Part shown: piece by piece, positions 25,266 to 36,965 of the stretch
How the letters are laid out: every line of letters begins with the position of its first letter
Position numbering within the stretch: position 1 is the stretch's first letter
Assembly: GCF_031877795.1 (NCBI RefSeq)
Contig: NC_133935.1
Span: forward strand, 81,807,748-81,871,747
DNA length: 64,000 nucleotides
Reading direction: 5' to 3'
DNA from: Strix aluco
Lineage: Eukaryota > Chordata > Aves > Strigiformes > Strigidae
The notes under the pieces: model-generated
Databases searched by the model: none
Told to the model about the DNA's origin: nothing
The model's input: the letters and a program-made list of their open reading frames with translations, nothing else
Translations under genes and position numbers: made by a program

Positions 25266-28200
25266 GAAAAAGCAGTGATTCAGTAACTGGGTCATTTTCA
25301 GCATTCAGACAGAGCAAAATGCAGAAATCTATGAGGCAGCCTGTCTTCTAAGGTAGACTTAAAGCGATGTTTGTTCTCAGCACCTAAATTGCTTCTAACA
25401 ACAGAGAAAAGGTTTTGGTTTTCCTTACTCAAAACATTTTCCTTTATGCTCAGCATAGGTGAGCTGGGTAGTGCACTTTAACACTCAGTGTCATTTACCT
25501 ATAAGTAAGCAGCTTAATCCATGCCTGCACTGTGTACTCTCCAGGAATGGGACAGAGGTGTCTCAGGAATATCTACCACCTGTGCATGGTACCTGGAAGG
25601 AACCAGAGCAGACGCTGCATTGCCTTGGATTGTGTTTGCAATTTGTATCTTGCAAATAGCTGCGTTGCAAAGTCCATGAGCTATCTGCCCTTGTGATGAG
25701 CTCTGTACATCCCCTGTAATAGGGCTGGAGAGCAAGGAGTAGTGTCCTGGCTGCTGTCTCTGCTTTTGCACCCCATGGAGGTGTGTGATTTCACTGGCCA
25801 CCCTGAGTATTTTTGGTGGAGGGAGTCAGAGGGGGGTGACTTGGGTCCCAAGAGGCTGGCAGGGTGACACCGCCTGTCCCTGGGGGCTAATCCACTGGGA
25901 CAGCTGTAAGATCCTCTGCTTCCCCCCAGCCCTGACCCATCTCAGAGGGTGCACATTGCCCACAGCCTTGAGCCAGGAGCGGTGCCGAAGGCTGAGAAGC
26001 TCTTGGAAATGCTGAAAGCACAAGGTGTGGGGCTGGTGGGGCTGAGCACCAAGCCCAACGCTCGGCGGCTGCAGGCAGGCGAGGAGGAGGACGGCTGCTC
26101 CTGCTAAACCGCTTAGACTCGAGACTTCACTGCCGCTCCCCTCCCAGATCCACCACCGCATTCCTGTGGCATCTTGGGCGAATCGCTCAGAGGAAAGTTT
26201 TCAAGGGAAACAAGGCGAGAGCGGAGCGCCTCTGCCTCGGAGTGACAGGGAAAGCAGCCGGCTGGCTCTTGCCTGCGTGGTCAGCGAGGAAAGGGACTTG
26301 GAGATGCCCCAGAGTGAGGTCCTACCCTCTTGATTTATTTTTCTCTTCCTGGAGACCTTCTGTCTCCCACTGCCTGGGCAGGCAATTTAGGGATTTACTG
26401 TCAGAACTGACTTATCTGCTCACTTGGCACAAGTGAGGTGCCTGTGGTAGGCAGCCTGGCTCATACCCTACACCTTTTTTTTCCCTTTCCTGTCTTCTTG
26501 ATTAGTGTGGTTTCTATTCTTGTTAAACCATTGCCTTTTTTCCTTTGCAAGTATAGAGAATAGGGTGTTGATTCCTTCCTGGGTACTGGCAGTAACCAAT
26601 CCAACTACCGTGGAGACACGCTACCACCTACATCCCCAATCTTGGCAGAGGGTTCCGGATGTGACTGTCACCTGGTATCTTTGCATCCTTCCCCTCAGCA
26701 GCGTCTCAGACTTCAGGGCTCAAAGTGTCTGGGGAAAACAATGCCCCAGGACATACTCTAATCATGGTTTTGGGGCCAGGGACCTCTTTCCAGGTACCTC
26801 CAGGGTTGAGAGTCTTTTCATCAGCCCTCAAGTGCCTCCTCATACCCCTGTGTCCTCTAAAATCACCCCCAGCCTGGGAGCAGGGGTGAAAGGGCTGTGA
26901 GTTTGAAGGCAGGGTTTTGAAATATATGCCTGTAACACCCACTGCAGATGAGAGCGACCAGAAATTCAGACACCTTTCCAGAGAGGAAGGTCTGTTTTTT
27001 CAAAGTACTTAATCACAGGGAAGTATCTTTTCTAAAAAATCTGTTGTTCAGCTTAAGATCATTATTTTAAAAAAGATGAGAAGAAAAAGTATTTTACTCT
27101 TCTCTGTGAGTAAACCATCCTCTCTGCTGAGTCAGTGGCTTGGTGGAGCTGCTGGCACTTGAGCCTTACGTCACAGCTTGTAAACACCATTCACATTTTC
27201 CAGGTACATGGGCCCTTCTCAGCTGCTCAGGGGGACGTCAGGGCCAAGTATCACCCAAGAGGCCTGCCAAGACACCATCCAAGCACTGCCCCTGGCAGGC
27301 CCTCCAACAGTTCTTGGTATGGCTTTCCACCAAGCAACGGTTTGATGCAGATTGGAACAAACAAGGCTGTTTTTAAAGACTCCAGATTTCTTGTGGACAT
27401 AGATTTGGGTCTGTTGCCAGGGCAAGGTTCTCCAAACTCCAAGAAAACTATCTGTATGCTGCCCTTGCAGCCTGGCCAGTGTAGTCAGGGATGCCAGCTG
27501 CCATTTTGTAGGACTCAGAGTGGGATCCATCTCAGTCTGAGCAAGTCATCTAGGCAATGGAGAGGGGTCCCCAAAAGTGGTCCACCCAAAATAGGTGTCT
27601 AAGGTAGGCAAGGAGTCTCTCCTTGGACGTGCCTATTCCTTTCTGATGATGGCTGGGAAAGGTGAAATGGCTTGCCTTGACTGGCTGCATCTTAGGAGTT
27701 TAAAGTGAAAATCTGCTTTTAGTGAGCAGTGATATGGGGAAGAAAAACACTGTTCACAGTGCCAAGACACCTCAGAGTGGGTTTAGTCTGTCAGAGACTC
27801 CTTGCAATCAGTGCTTCATACCCCAATGAAGTCCCCATCTCCAATATTTCGAATGAACTGGAGACTTGTGCCGCAAGTCTTACACCTCCCACGGCAAATG
27901 CTGACCCAGCATTCAGTAAGTAAGATAAGAACAGCCACAATAATTTCTTTCTACATCCAGGTCTTGTGTATCTTTGTGATTCATATGAGGTCCTAGGGTA
28001 AAAACCCCGCTTGTTTCCATTAATGCCAGTGATGCTGGATCTGCCCTCGGGACCCCGATCTGATACCTCTAAAAGGTGCAGTCTTGCAGCAAGCAGAGGT
28101 GGTTTAACCCAGCACTGCCGTGCTCCCACCACTTCACCCAACACAATGGTTTAACAGTGCTGACAAGGGCTTTTCCACACGTCAGCAGGAGTATTAGTCT

Positions 28201-31200
28201 TGGCTGAAAAGTTCCAGTAAGTGGAGGTTAAGTCACTTCATCCCAAACCCAATACCCTCCGCTGCCAGACCCCTCCTGCTATCCTTTGCCGCACCATCCG
28301 ACTTTCCATCCAACATGCTTGCTCCCACACAGCCTGCCGAAAGGGGCTGAACGAAAGGAGAAAGTGATGCTCAGAGTCTGAAATGTGGCCATGCTACAGC
28401 AAGGCTCAAAGGGGACCTCCCTGGCCAGGAGAGGTGAAGATCATCTGCATGGCATGAGCTGTATCGTGTCCTTATCAACTCCTCCAGGGCACAGAGCCCT
28501 TCCTCTTGCTAAGAACACAGAAGGGGTTAGGGAAATAAATCCTGATAGAGTTAAAGAAAAATAAAGAGCTGTGTTTGGCTTCTGAGCCCCTTGAGAGAGA
28601 GTTCATGAATTATTGCTGTGCTGAGACAAATAGAGCTGGAGGTAAGCACTTTGTGCTGCATAAGGATTCGGTTTAAGATGTTTTATATAACTTGAACAGC
28701 AGTAAAGCACAGAGCAGCAAGTCAATGTGCAGCGAATGCAGACAGTTTTTACCTTTTCTGTGGAACAGATTTATAGCAGGGAAGGGCAAGAGGAAAGCGG
28801 TGTGGGGATCTTGCTGGGATGCAGTGCAGAGGAGGCTCGACAGAGCAGAAGCTGTGCTTCCCAACCTGCAGTACTTGGGCTGTGTTTCCAGCCTCATTTC
28901 TTCCACTGTATGCTCCCAATAGGTTGTGCTGGGGCGATGCTGGATCTGGGATGCTGAGGGAATATCTTGGCTAGACACTGCTCCAGTTAGCAGTGTGGGT
29001 CGGGAGGAAAATTTGAGGGTGAGAAACCAAAGTGACCCATGCCCAGTTCTTCTAAAACCATGTCATGTCCATGCAAAGATCAGGTCTTACTGTCACACAT
29101 TTAAAAACATTCCTACAGTCATCTTGCCTGATGATACCCTACATCTAAATGTCCAGAAATACTGTCTGATGTGAAAGATATGTTTAGGAGACCTGAAATT
29201 AAAGAGTTTTAGGTAGTGGGGCTCCACTGCTTTTTAGCAGTGCTGCCCATAGGGAGCATGCATGAGGAGCTAGCTAGAACTCAACTTTTTTCTCTTTGGT
29301 AGATGAAGGGCAAGACTTGGGTGCCACTGCTGGGTTTTGAGTGACTGGAGCTCTGTAACACTAACTTCAGCCATTTATGGACAATTTGTGGTGGATGAAC
29401 ACTACCATTGTGCTTTTATCCATGGGGCGTTTCCCAGCCACTGACCCATTCAAATGAAGCTTATAGAAGTCAGATGTGTGTGTCTGTCAATGAGACAAAT
29501 GTATATATACGTCAATTCAGGGTGTTTGGTAAAGGGCTCGCATGCCTGTAATGTGACGCTCCAAAAATCAGTCTGATTTGTTACAGTGCTGATTTGTTTG
29601 GCAGATGGACAGATTTTGTAAATCATCTAGATGTGGTGAAACTTAAAACTGGTATATTTGTGACAGGATATTTCAGACAAGTACTCAAATATATTTAATT
29701 TGTAGTTTCACAGCTGTAGGCTGTCTGGGATAAATCTTGAGGAGCTGTATCGTTCTTCTTGTGTTATCCTTCTTGTTACATCTCCTGGTACTGCTCTGGA
29801 CTCGAGTTTTAACCACTACTGAGGATGCCTTGCTAACAAAACTGTGCAACAAACAGACGTGCAGACAGATCTCCAGAACAAACAACTCTTTTGAACTGTG
29901 GGTCACTAGAGAACGTAACTTTTGAAGGGAACCTAGAAAAATAACCCATAAGTTTTTCTGAGGAGCCATTTCCTGGCCCTTCTCTCCATTTCCCAGGTCT
30001 GTTGGCATGTGTGCCATGCTAAGTGTGGCATTTCAGAGCTGTCGCTTAACTGTCTGCTGTTGATACCTTCTGGGAATAAGAATTGTCAACTATCCGACCT
30101 TTCCCATCATTCCCACCAGTGGCACCAAGTGGAACTGGCTCCTCGGGGACTTACGTTGCTGGATGGAGATTTCATTGTCCTTTAAACATTGCATAAAACC
30201 CCCCACACTACCTTCTTTAGTGTACCTGACATGACAAGCTGTGATGGGGAATGGGAGCACAGGCCACTCCCAGAAACAAAATCCAGTTCTCTGTAGCTTT
30301 TAGCAATGCCTTTGGACTAAGGTCTGATTTTGATGGTCATCAGTGCTAACTGTGCACATTTATGGGTGCAAGAGGCCAGAAAAAATGGGGTGTGAAATTC
30401 TTGTCTGTAGATATGCTCCTCAGGAATGACTGCTCAGTGCAGGGATATCTCATCTGGCTGTAAACAAGAAGTATTCAAGTGGCAACACAGACTGAGGTCT
30501 GATTAACTTCTCACCTATTTGTTCAGCAGCTGGATTAGTTATACAGGCTGTGTTGAGCTCCTAGCTGTAGCAGTTACACAGTTCTCAGCACCGGTTTAAA
30601 AATAACTTGGTCACACCCAAGTAAGCTGCAGCCCTAGCAGTAACAGCAAGAGTAGGACAGCACTCACATTAAACATCATCCCCGCTGCAGACCCCTGTGA
30701 AAAATGCTGTTTATAACCAACCAGTGAGAATGTGAGGACTCCATCTTGTTATTTTTCCCATGTAGAGGGAGCAAAGAATTTATTTGCAGCTGGTAGTATT
30801 GCGACTGTAGGCAGGCATCCAATTACCAAGCTGGGCTCTTCCTATCACCTACCCTGTTGGTAAACAAAGCTGTGCGTGTCCGACAGTAGCTCAGTTTTCT
30901 ATAACTGTGTTGTTCCAGTGATCTCTCTGGATATCTCCAGCTAATTTAAGCACTAAACCATGGGTTTCAGACTGTAGAGTGAGGACCTGGAAGAGGAACA
31001 GCATAAGCAAATGAGCTGGCCAGCTTCTTGACGGTGTTTGAGAAGTTTCTGAGTGGCTCTGTAGAGCTGGACTACATCTGCTGCCAGAGGACCAACCTCA
31101 AAAGGTTTGGGAGTGCCTCTGGGATGAAGCTAATGCTATCCCTGATGTCTGCCATCAGACATTACCATTTCCCCACCAGCCAGCCGACAGATGAGACACA

Positions 31201-33393
31201 ATTGGGTTTACACAACCTTACCCTTCAGCTGCATGAGTTGTTTGTTCCTCTGCACTGGACTCTGTCATGTGCCATGCCTATCACTGCATCAATGGAAAAT
31301 GCAAGAAATCCCTCATGAAGTAGAGTTTCCACCTCCTGTCTTCCCAACAAACCTCTTTTCCTAACTCAGTGCTCTCCTTCACAGAGATTTAAATTCAAGA
31401 AGTGTTCTGCTTGAAGTTTTGCAAGGGTTTGGCAAACACAAAAGCCAAGATGTGCTGGCTGTTTTCAAATAGCACTTGGAATGAGCTGTGATCAAAACCA
31501 AATTCTCTCCTCTTCAGTGCAATTTCTGGCTCCCTATCTGTGAGCTCCCAGTCTCCCTAGTATGCATTTTTAAAAGAGCCCTAGTGAGAAGCTGGTTGGG
31601 GCAAGCATTTGCCTTTTAGCAAAGTCCTACATTGCTTTTGCACAAGAATCAAGAGTTTATGTGGACTGGAAGCAGTTGCTGTGTTTGTATTGACTGGCCA
31701 TGGTTTTCGGCTGCTGGGGGTTTCCAAAGCAAATGAAATGGTATTCATCAAAGCGGGCTGCCTCCCCTACTTTTAGTTGTTGAAAATACTACAAAGTAAG
31801 ATGGAAAGAAACACGTAATCCTTCATCATCACAGTGAGGATTTACTTGTTTATTTAGATTCCCTGTCTGTTCCAAATGTTCTGCCAGAGAAAGCCCATCC
31901 AGGCTCCAGGAGTGTTTGACACGCATAAAAAAAATCTAGATGTAATCGGAGATAAATCCAGCAGAAGACACTGCCTTTCCTCACAGCACCAGTGCAGCAA
32001 TCAGCTGAAAGTCTCACTTCCATAATAAAATATCTCAGGATGCTTTTTGTAGGAAAAAAAGGAAGGAGGCACATCACCCTGGGCAGACATAGATTTCAGT
32101 GGTGGCTCCTCTAGATCAGAAACTTTGTGGTGGGGATGTCCTTGAGCCCCAGGGACCTCCTCTTTTTCTGCTTGGAAAATGTTGCCCAGGTAGAAAACAC
32201 GGAACTTGATGCCTTTGTAGTCACTGAAATGTATTCAGAGGGTGATTCCTCCCACTGCCCTAGGTGGTGGAGATCACCCTCTTGAAGGGTGTCTCTCCCT
32301 GCAGACATTACAGGGAATAAGAGAGAAGCCCAGGTCTGAGTCTCACTTTTCAGTACTTAAGAGAAGGCAGCTGAATCCCATCCCAAGTGACACTGTGCGT
32401 CAGGAACAGAACTCCTTTGCATTGAAACTAGTCAGTGACCTTTGTCGCTATTGTTTCTCATCCCATTCCTATTGCTGCACCTACAAATAGGAAGCAAGTC
32501 TTAAATAGAAGACCATAAACATGATAATCACATATAGCTGAGCTGAGATAGACCTCTGGGTCATCCTAGATGAGGTAGTTGCGGAAGAACAATTGTCCAA
32601 CAGATGTTTTGCATTTGGACCATCATCCAACACAGTGGATTTGAAAATGCCCTGTGAGCTGCTCTTCTAGTGATGCCTTGGGTGCAGCACCTTTGAAGGT
32701 GGTTCCTTCTTCTTTTGCCTATCTATGAGCCACAGGCATGAGTGGACATCATGAGTGGACAAGAGCCTGATGTTCCTACTGGGGGCAATATTGCAATAAG
32801 TTGGTAGCAGGTAGAATGGAAGGGGCAGTTTTCAGCCAATGACCCTCTAAAAAATTACTTCTGTTAAAGTTATGGGATCTTGAATGCTCCTAGAGACTGT
32901 TGAGATTTTACCCTTTGGAGTTTCATCTGAAAGAAGCCCATATAATGAGATATTTAAGACAACTCAGTTCTTGAAAAGGCAAAACAAGCCAGTTCTGAGT
33001 TCTGCAGCTGAAGTCCTTATTTCACATGCTGACATAAAGAACAAAGGGAAGGCTCATGTCAAAATCTGGGTTTCTGAAGGGCTGCTAAGATGAATCAAAT
33101 CACCCCTTGGCCTGAACTCCAGTTTCATACCAGAAATAGGGCATCATTCCTTCATAAATTCCCTGTGGGATGGACAGGTCTGTCAAAACAGTTCCTAAAA
33201 GTAATTGTGAATCACCAGTATTTTTAAGATCTACAATTCTGGGTCTTATCTGACTACAGAAGTGAAAGAGAGGATTTTACTAAAAAAAGTATAAAAACAG
33301 AATTCCAAGAAAAGCATTCTACTTTTGAAGAGCTGTGAGGTGTTTCAAGGAACACCTGAATTAACGCTTGCTTCAATAAATTTTTGTGTAAAG

Positions 33394-33430
33394 CTCACCT
33401 GTTGCTGTTGTGTTTCTGCTGTCCCCTCAG
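33394..33430 (+). other. CCDC3: Splice acceptor of the CCDC3 terminal exon
   Basis: A candidate branch point CTCAC at 33394-33398 is followed by a pyrimidine-rich run and CCCCTCAG ending at 33430. The branch A (33397) lies 33 nt before the AG, a normal spacing. The reading frame of the following exon is open from its first base, so this acceptor sets the exon start. There is no competing AG between the branch point and the acceptor. Confidence 0.85.
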
Positions 33431-33706
33431 CTCATGTGCTCCTCAGTCCAGAAAGCTCTGTTTGAGGAGGAGGACAGAGTGAAGAAGCTGCAGCAGAAAG
33501 TGGCAACGCTGGAGAAGCGCAACAAGCAGCTGCGAGATCGGGTGAAGAAAGTCAAGAGGTCTCTCCGGCAAGCCAGGAAAAACACCAGGCACGTGGAGCA
33601 GATGAACCGAAAGCTCAGCGAGAAACTTTCCTCTGCAGGTGGTCAAATCCCCTATATTAACTCTCTGAAGCAGGAGAACTCCCATGCTACCTACCTTAAA
33701 GTATAA
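33431..33706 (+). CDS. CCDC3: CCDC3 terminal coding exon (C-terminal coiled coil)
   Basis: This exon encodes 91 residues and a TAA stop at 33704-33706. It opens in phase 0 directly after a polypyrimidine tract and CAG (33428-33430). The peptide starts LMCSSVQKALFEEED and then forms an uninterrupted coiled coil: V17, L20, V24, L27, N31, L34, V38, V41, L45, A48, T52, V55, N59, L62 and L66 follow perfect 3/4 heptad spacing. A short tail ending TYLKV follows. The sequence matches, from memory, the C-terminus of vertebrate CCDC3 (favine), a secreted glycoprotein of fat and endothelium in which this segment is the coiled-coil domain. The region around KVATLEKRNKQLRDRVKKVK is the most diagnostic. 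The signal peptide and N-terminal domain lie on upstream exons that I could not find in this window. The tail after the coil appears slightly longer and more divergent than in mammals. Identification is secure; exact conservation figures would need alignment. Confidence 0.93.
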   Translation, partial: LMCSSVQKALFEEEDRVKKLQQKVATLEKRNKQLRDRVKKVKRSLRQARKNTRHVEQMNRKLSEKLSSAGGQIPYINSLKQENSHATYLKV

Positions 33707-35507
33707 TGGAAGGGTAAGTGCTCAGGCCAATGATACTGGTGAATTTTGCCTGCATTAGATCAGGATCTGGCCCTCACACCTTGTCTACACTGTGCTTCAA
33801 ACCTTGCATAGAAAATGAATCTGAACTTGCTTTAGACACAGTGCTAGATTAAACAGGAACGCAAACTGTGTTTGGTTGGGTATTGGAGGCACAGCCCAAA
33901 GCCATGTCCTCACTGTCCTTGGTGGACATAGGGCCAGACTGTAATCTGTGCTTCTCTGCCCTCACCCCATCCCCCTCCACCTCCATCACCAGCTTTTTTG
34001 ATGAAAGCCCCAGTTCAGCCCCATGGGCCATTGCAGGCTCTTGACCCAGGAGATCCTCTTGGAAAGATCTGGTGACAATTTACCTCCTCCACAGGGGCTG
34101 GGCAAGCAAGGCCAGGGGGATATATGGAGATGGATGCTGTAGGAAGAATGCAGGCATGAATGCTCTTTGCTCCATCACCATCCCCAAGTTCTCAACCTCC
34201 TTTAAGCTTGACTAAAGTCTACATCCAGTGTCTGCGCAAAGGCTATGTCTGAGACACGGTCATTTTGGGCCCCTCTTCAAAATGAAATATAGATGTGCCC
34301 AAATTGTCTTAAGACTGTTTTGAAATATCCCTAAATATTCTAAGTAAAATATCTAATATTTTTTCTTTTACCAGGAAGTGCCTTAAGGGTCTCAGTAACT
34401 CCCTCAGCTGCCTTTATCATTGACCAGCCAACAGAGTTGGAAACCATGTCGTATCAGGACTGTGTCTGGGACCTAATCCAGCTCTTGCAGTCAGGAGTGG
34501 ACTTAGCCTAACTATTAGCGGGTGCTGGATCAGGCCCAGCAGACAATTTCAGATCCTGTTTTCAAGCAGGTTTAATTTACAGTGTGGACAAGGCTTCAAG
34601 TTTTATAATCACTGTTTGAGGTATAATGGAGGTTGCTGGGCAGCCTCACTTAGTTACACTTAGATACTGTAGAGACCACATCAATATCAACAGGGCATTA
34701 AAAATTAAGGTAGTTTATATATGTATATATTTTAAAATCCTATAGAAAATATTTTTATTACACATTTGATATAGTCTAATTTCTTAAAATATGAAGTAAA
34801 TCCCGTTTCTTGGTTATCTCATTAAAAAAAAAAGTCCATCATGTCCTTTATTAGACATTTACAAATGGACTTCTGCTCAAGCAGCATAGGTTAAGGCATC
34901 AGTATCCATGGCTGATAATGCTTTCAGCTGTGTAAATGTACTGATGCATGTCTTGGGTCTTGGTATTCAACCAACCTTCCTCCATAACAGGGCACCATAA
35001 GGAGAGAAAGGTAGAAGAAGATTTTTTGTGTTTCTCTTACCTTCTCAAAATAATTTTCCTTACTCCATGCATGGGACCCAAGTGTAGATATGCTTCATGC
35101 TTTCTGACAGGGGCAGCCGGCCCTTGCCCAGCCCCAGGCAACACTGACAATCTGCCAGGGCTAAACCTGATTTGTACTAGGTGGACTGATTTCGATGTTC
35201 TTTAACATAGAGGTGAGGCCCTCAGAAATAACAGTGTGTAAACCACTGCTCTTCTCCTAACTCTCCACACTTTACCGGATCACTACATGGTCTCCATGCT
35301 TGTCTCAGCACTCAGAATTAGAGTATATCCAGGCTACAGCTCTGCTGGACCATGCTTTAACTATCCCTGCTCTAGGAAAAGCCCGTATCAGCTTTCAACC
35401 ATGAGCTTCAGTCCAAGCTGAACTCAGAAGTTAAGCCTTCTTTTGGCTTCTAGGATGCTGCTGAGTTTAATTGCCTTCCAGTTTTGCTCCTTTTGGAAAT
35501 AGACCTT

Positions 35508-35527
35508 CCCCCCCCCCCCCCCCCCCC
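35508..35527 (+). repeat. Poly-C tract (C20)
   Basis: An uninterrupted run of 20 cytosines lies in the presumed CCDC3 3' UTR, about 250-330 nt before the poly-A signals. On the mRNA strand it is poly(C), the kind of sequence bound by KH-domain poly(C)-binding proteins; whether it is bound here is unknown. Length is prone to sequencing error. Confidence 0.9.
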
Positions 35528-35778
35528 TTTTGAAATAATACTGGCATTTCTTGAGATTCTGACTCCTCCACAAGCTCCACCAGTTTCAAAGGCTTTACCT
35601 ACAGAATCAGCACAATTTGAGTTGGTTTGTGCTGTAGTCAGCAATGCTGTTTCCTGAGAATTACTACAGACCTAAGGCTTCCTTAGAAGCCATCAAGAGA
35701 TTTTAACTCCAAAATTTAAATCCATAAGAAAGTAACTAATTCTTTTTGTTTTGTTTCTGGTTTCTGAACTGCTGTTTA

Positions 35779-35843
35779 AATAAATGAACTGGTTTTCCTG
35801 GTATAGGTATTAAAAGCTTGTGTTCTAATTTTTTATTAATAAA
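35779..35843 (+). terminator. Tandem polyadenylation signals, probable CCDC3 mRNA end
   Basis: Canonical AATAAA hexamers occur at 35779-35784 and 35838-35843. The second is followed within 30 to 60 nt by T/G-rich sequence (a run containing ATGTTTTATAAATGTTTGT), as expected for a cleavage and polyadenylation site. They lie about 2.1 kb after the CCDC3 stop on the same strand. Assignment to CCDC3 is by position; no transcript was available. Confidence 0.5.
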
Positions 35844-35860
35844 AATATTCCCTCTGGTAT

Positions 35861-36779
35861 TCATTCATGTTTTATAAATGTTTGTATAAATCTGAGAAAG
35901 TATAGTTAATATAGCTACACCTTTGCTATTCTTACAAATTTTCCACAGTGTTGAAAATCTTATTCTTTTTGCTGATATTTTTCTTTTGATGAAAAGATGG
36001 GAATTTTCTTCCTATTTCCCCCTTTCTCTAGCTTAAAAAAAAAAAAAAAAAAAAGTAAAGCATTTTGTTCCCCTTGTTAGTTTTGTGAGAATTTTGTTAC
36101 TTTGCAAAGAAAACAGAAAAAAAATCCCCAAATACAAAATCCAAATGCGACTCATAATGTCCCATCTGGGTACAAAGCCAAAAAATGTTGGTTTGTTGTG
36201 AGTTTTTTCCTTTCATTCCTTTTTGGTTTTGGATCATTTCCAGAGATAAGGACTAGCAGTCAGATCAGATCACAGGTTAACACTCTCAACAAGTAACAGG
36301 GGATGCCAAGCCCAAATAAAAATGCTATAAAAGTGTCACCATTGATTGTCTGTCCCTGCTGGTGACAGTATCCAGAGAGCGACCAGGGAGGCTCTATGGG
36401 CAGGAAACAAGAGTGTGAAGAGGATTGTGGGTTATGTCCATTCAGGCTGGTATACATCACATAGGGCCTGACACAGACACTAATTTTTAGACCCACTCTG
36501 TAGCTCTTTCAGGGACCAGTTAATGTGGAAACCCACAAAAAGGGCAAAATTTCATGCCATTTTCCAAACTAATGTCAAAGGCATGACTGAGTTACTCTTG
36601 AACAGCTATGAGGGAGAGACTAGGGTACAGAAGTGCAGAGGAAGTTGGCATAGCTAGCTGGGTTGGCAAGGGATGGTATAGAAACCCAAAAAACATCCTG
36701 GGGAAAAAAAAAAAAAAAAGCAGAAGTGTTCAAAAGAGGAAAGCAATTGGTTAGAAACAACACCAAATGTGGCAGCCCC
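35861..36779. other. AT-rich intergenic DNA after CCDC3
   Basis: The sequence is strongly AT-rich to about 36250 and then average. It contains the A20 run at 36035-36054 and an A16 run at 36704-36719. No gene was recognised. Confidence 0.55.
36035..36054. repeat. Poly-A run (A20)
   Basis: An A20 homopolymer in AT-rich sequence about 200 bp after the CCDC3 poly-A signals. It is genomic, not a transcript tail. Confidence 0.85.
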
Positions 36780-36965
36780 CCATGAGAAGTTCAAAGATAC
36801 TTTACAAATTAATAACATCTGCTTTTGCAAACACATCAGGAGCTTGAAGGCTGCCAGAACACCTGCAGGGCCAGTGCTAGGGGTTCCCAGAGCAGATGAA
36901 GCCAGAACTGGAGGCAAGGAGGGGCTTTTTGGCATCTGTGTTCACCGTGGAGGAGTTTAGGGATG
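36780..36965 (+). mobile_element. Ancient CR1-like ORF2 relic, endonuclease-RT linker
   Basis: One open frame reads FCKHIRSLKAARTPAGPVLG, then shifted frames give GLFGICVH and FTVEEF-like sequence. This resembles the linker of CR1/L3-type ORF2 proteins, where a K/R-rich YIRS segment is followed by an FFASVFT-type segment before the reverse transcriptase. The match is by eye and decayed. The relic is much older than the other CR1 copies in the window. Confidence 0.5.

Larger units (their letters stand above)
24000..33393 (+). other. Intron sequence of CCDC3 up to the terminal exon
   Basis: Unique non-coding DNA. It holds an AT-rich tract at 24064-24108, an A18 run at 25248-25265 and a small GC/CpG-rich island at about 25830-26300. 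The island contains a 53-codon open segment ending GCSC. A 13-bp direct duplication (CATGAGTGGACAT/A) lies at 32737-32762. The penultimate CCDC3 exon was looked for and not recognised, so it probably lies before position 1. Confidence 0.5.
33707..35860 (+). other. CCDC3: Probable CCDC3 3' UTR
   Basis: The stretch after the CCDC3 stop has no credible coding frame and ends in an AT-rich region with two AATAAA hexamers. An extent of about 2.1 kb is plausible for this gene, whose mammalian mRNA also has a long 3' UTR (memory, not checked). It contains an AT-rich tract near 34712-34760, an ATTAAA-plus-A run near 34820 that could serve as an earlier weak poly-A signal, and a C20 run at 35508-35527. 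The exact cleavage site is inferred. A GTAAGT just after the stop might allow splicing within this UTR. Confidence 0.55.

Noticed and set aside
1..33430. Penultimate exon of CCDC3
   Set aside because: I looked for sequence encoding the conserved region before the coiled coil and found no convincing match. It may lie before position 1.
33443..33685. Minus-strand open frame opposite the CCDC3 exon
   Set aside because: It is a shadow of the plus-strand coding exon.
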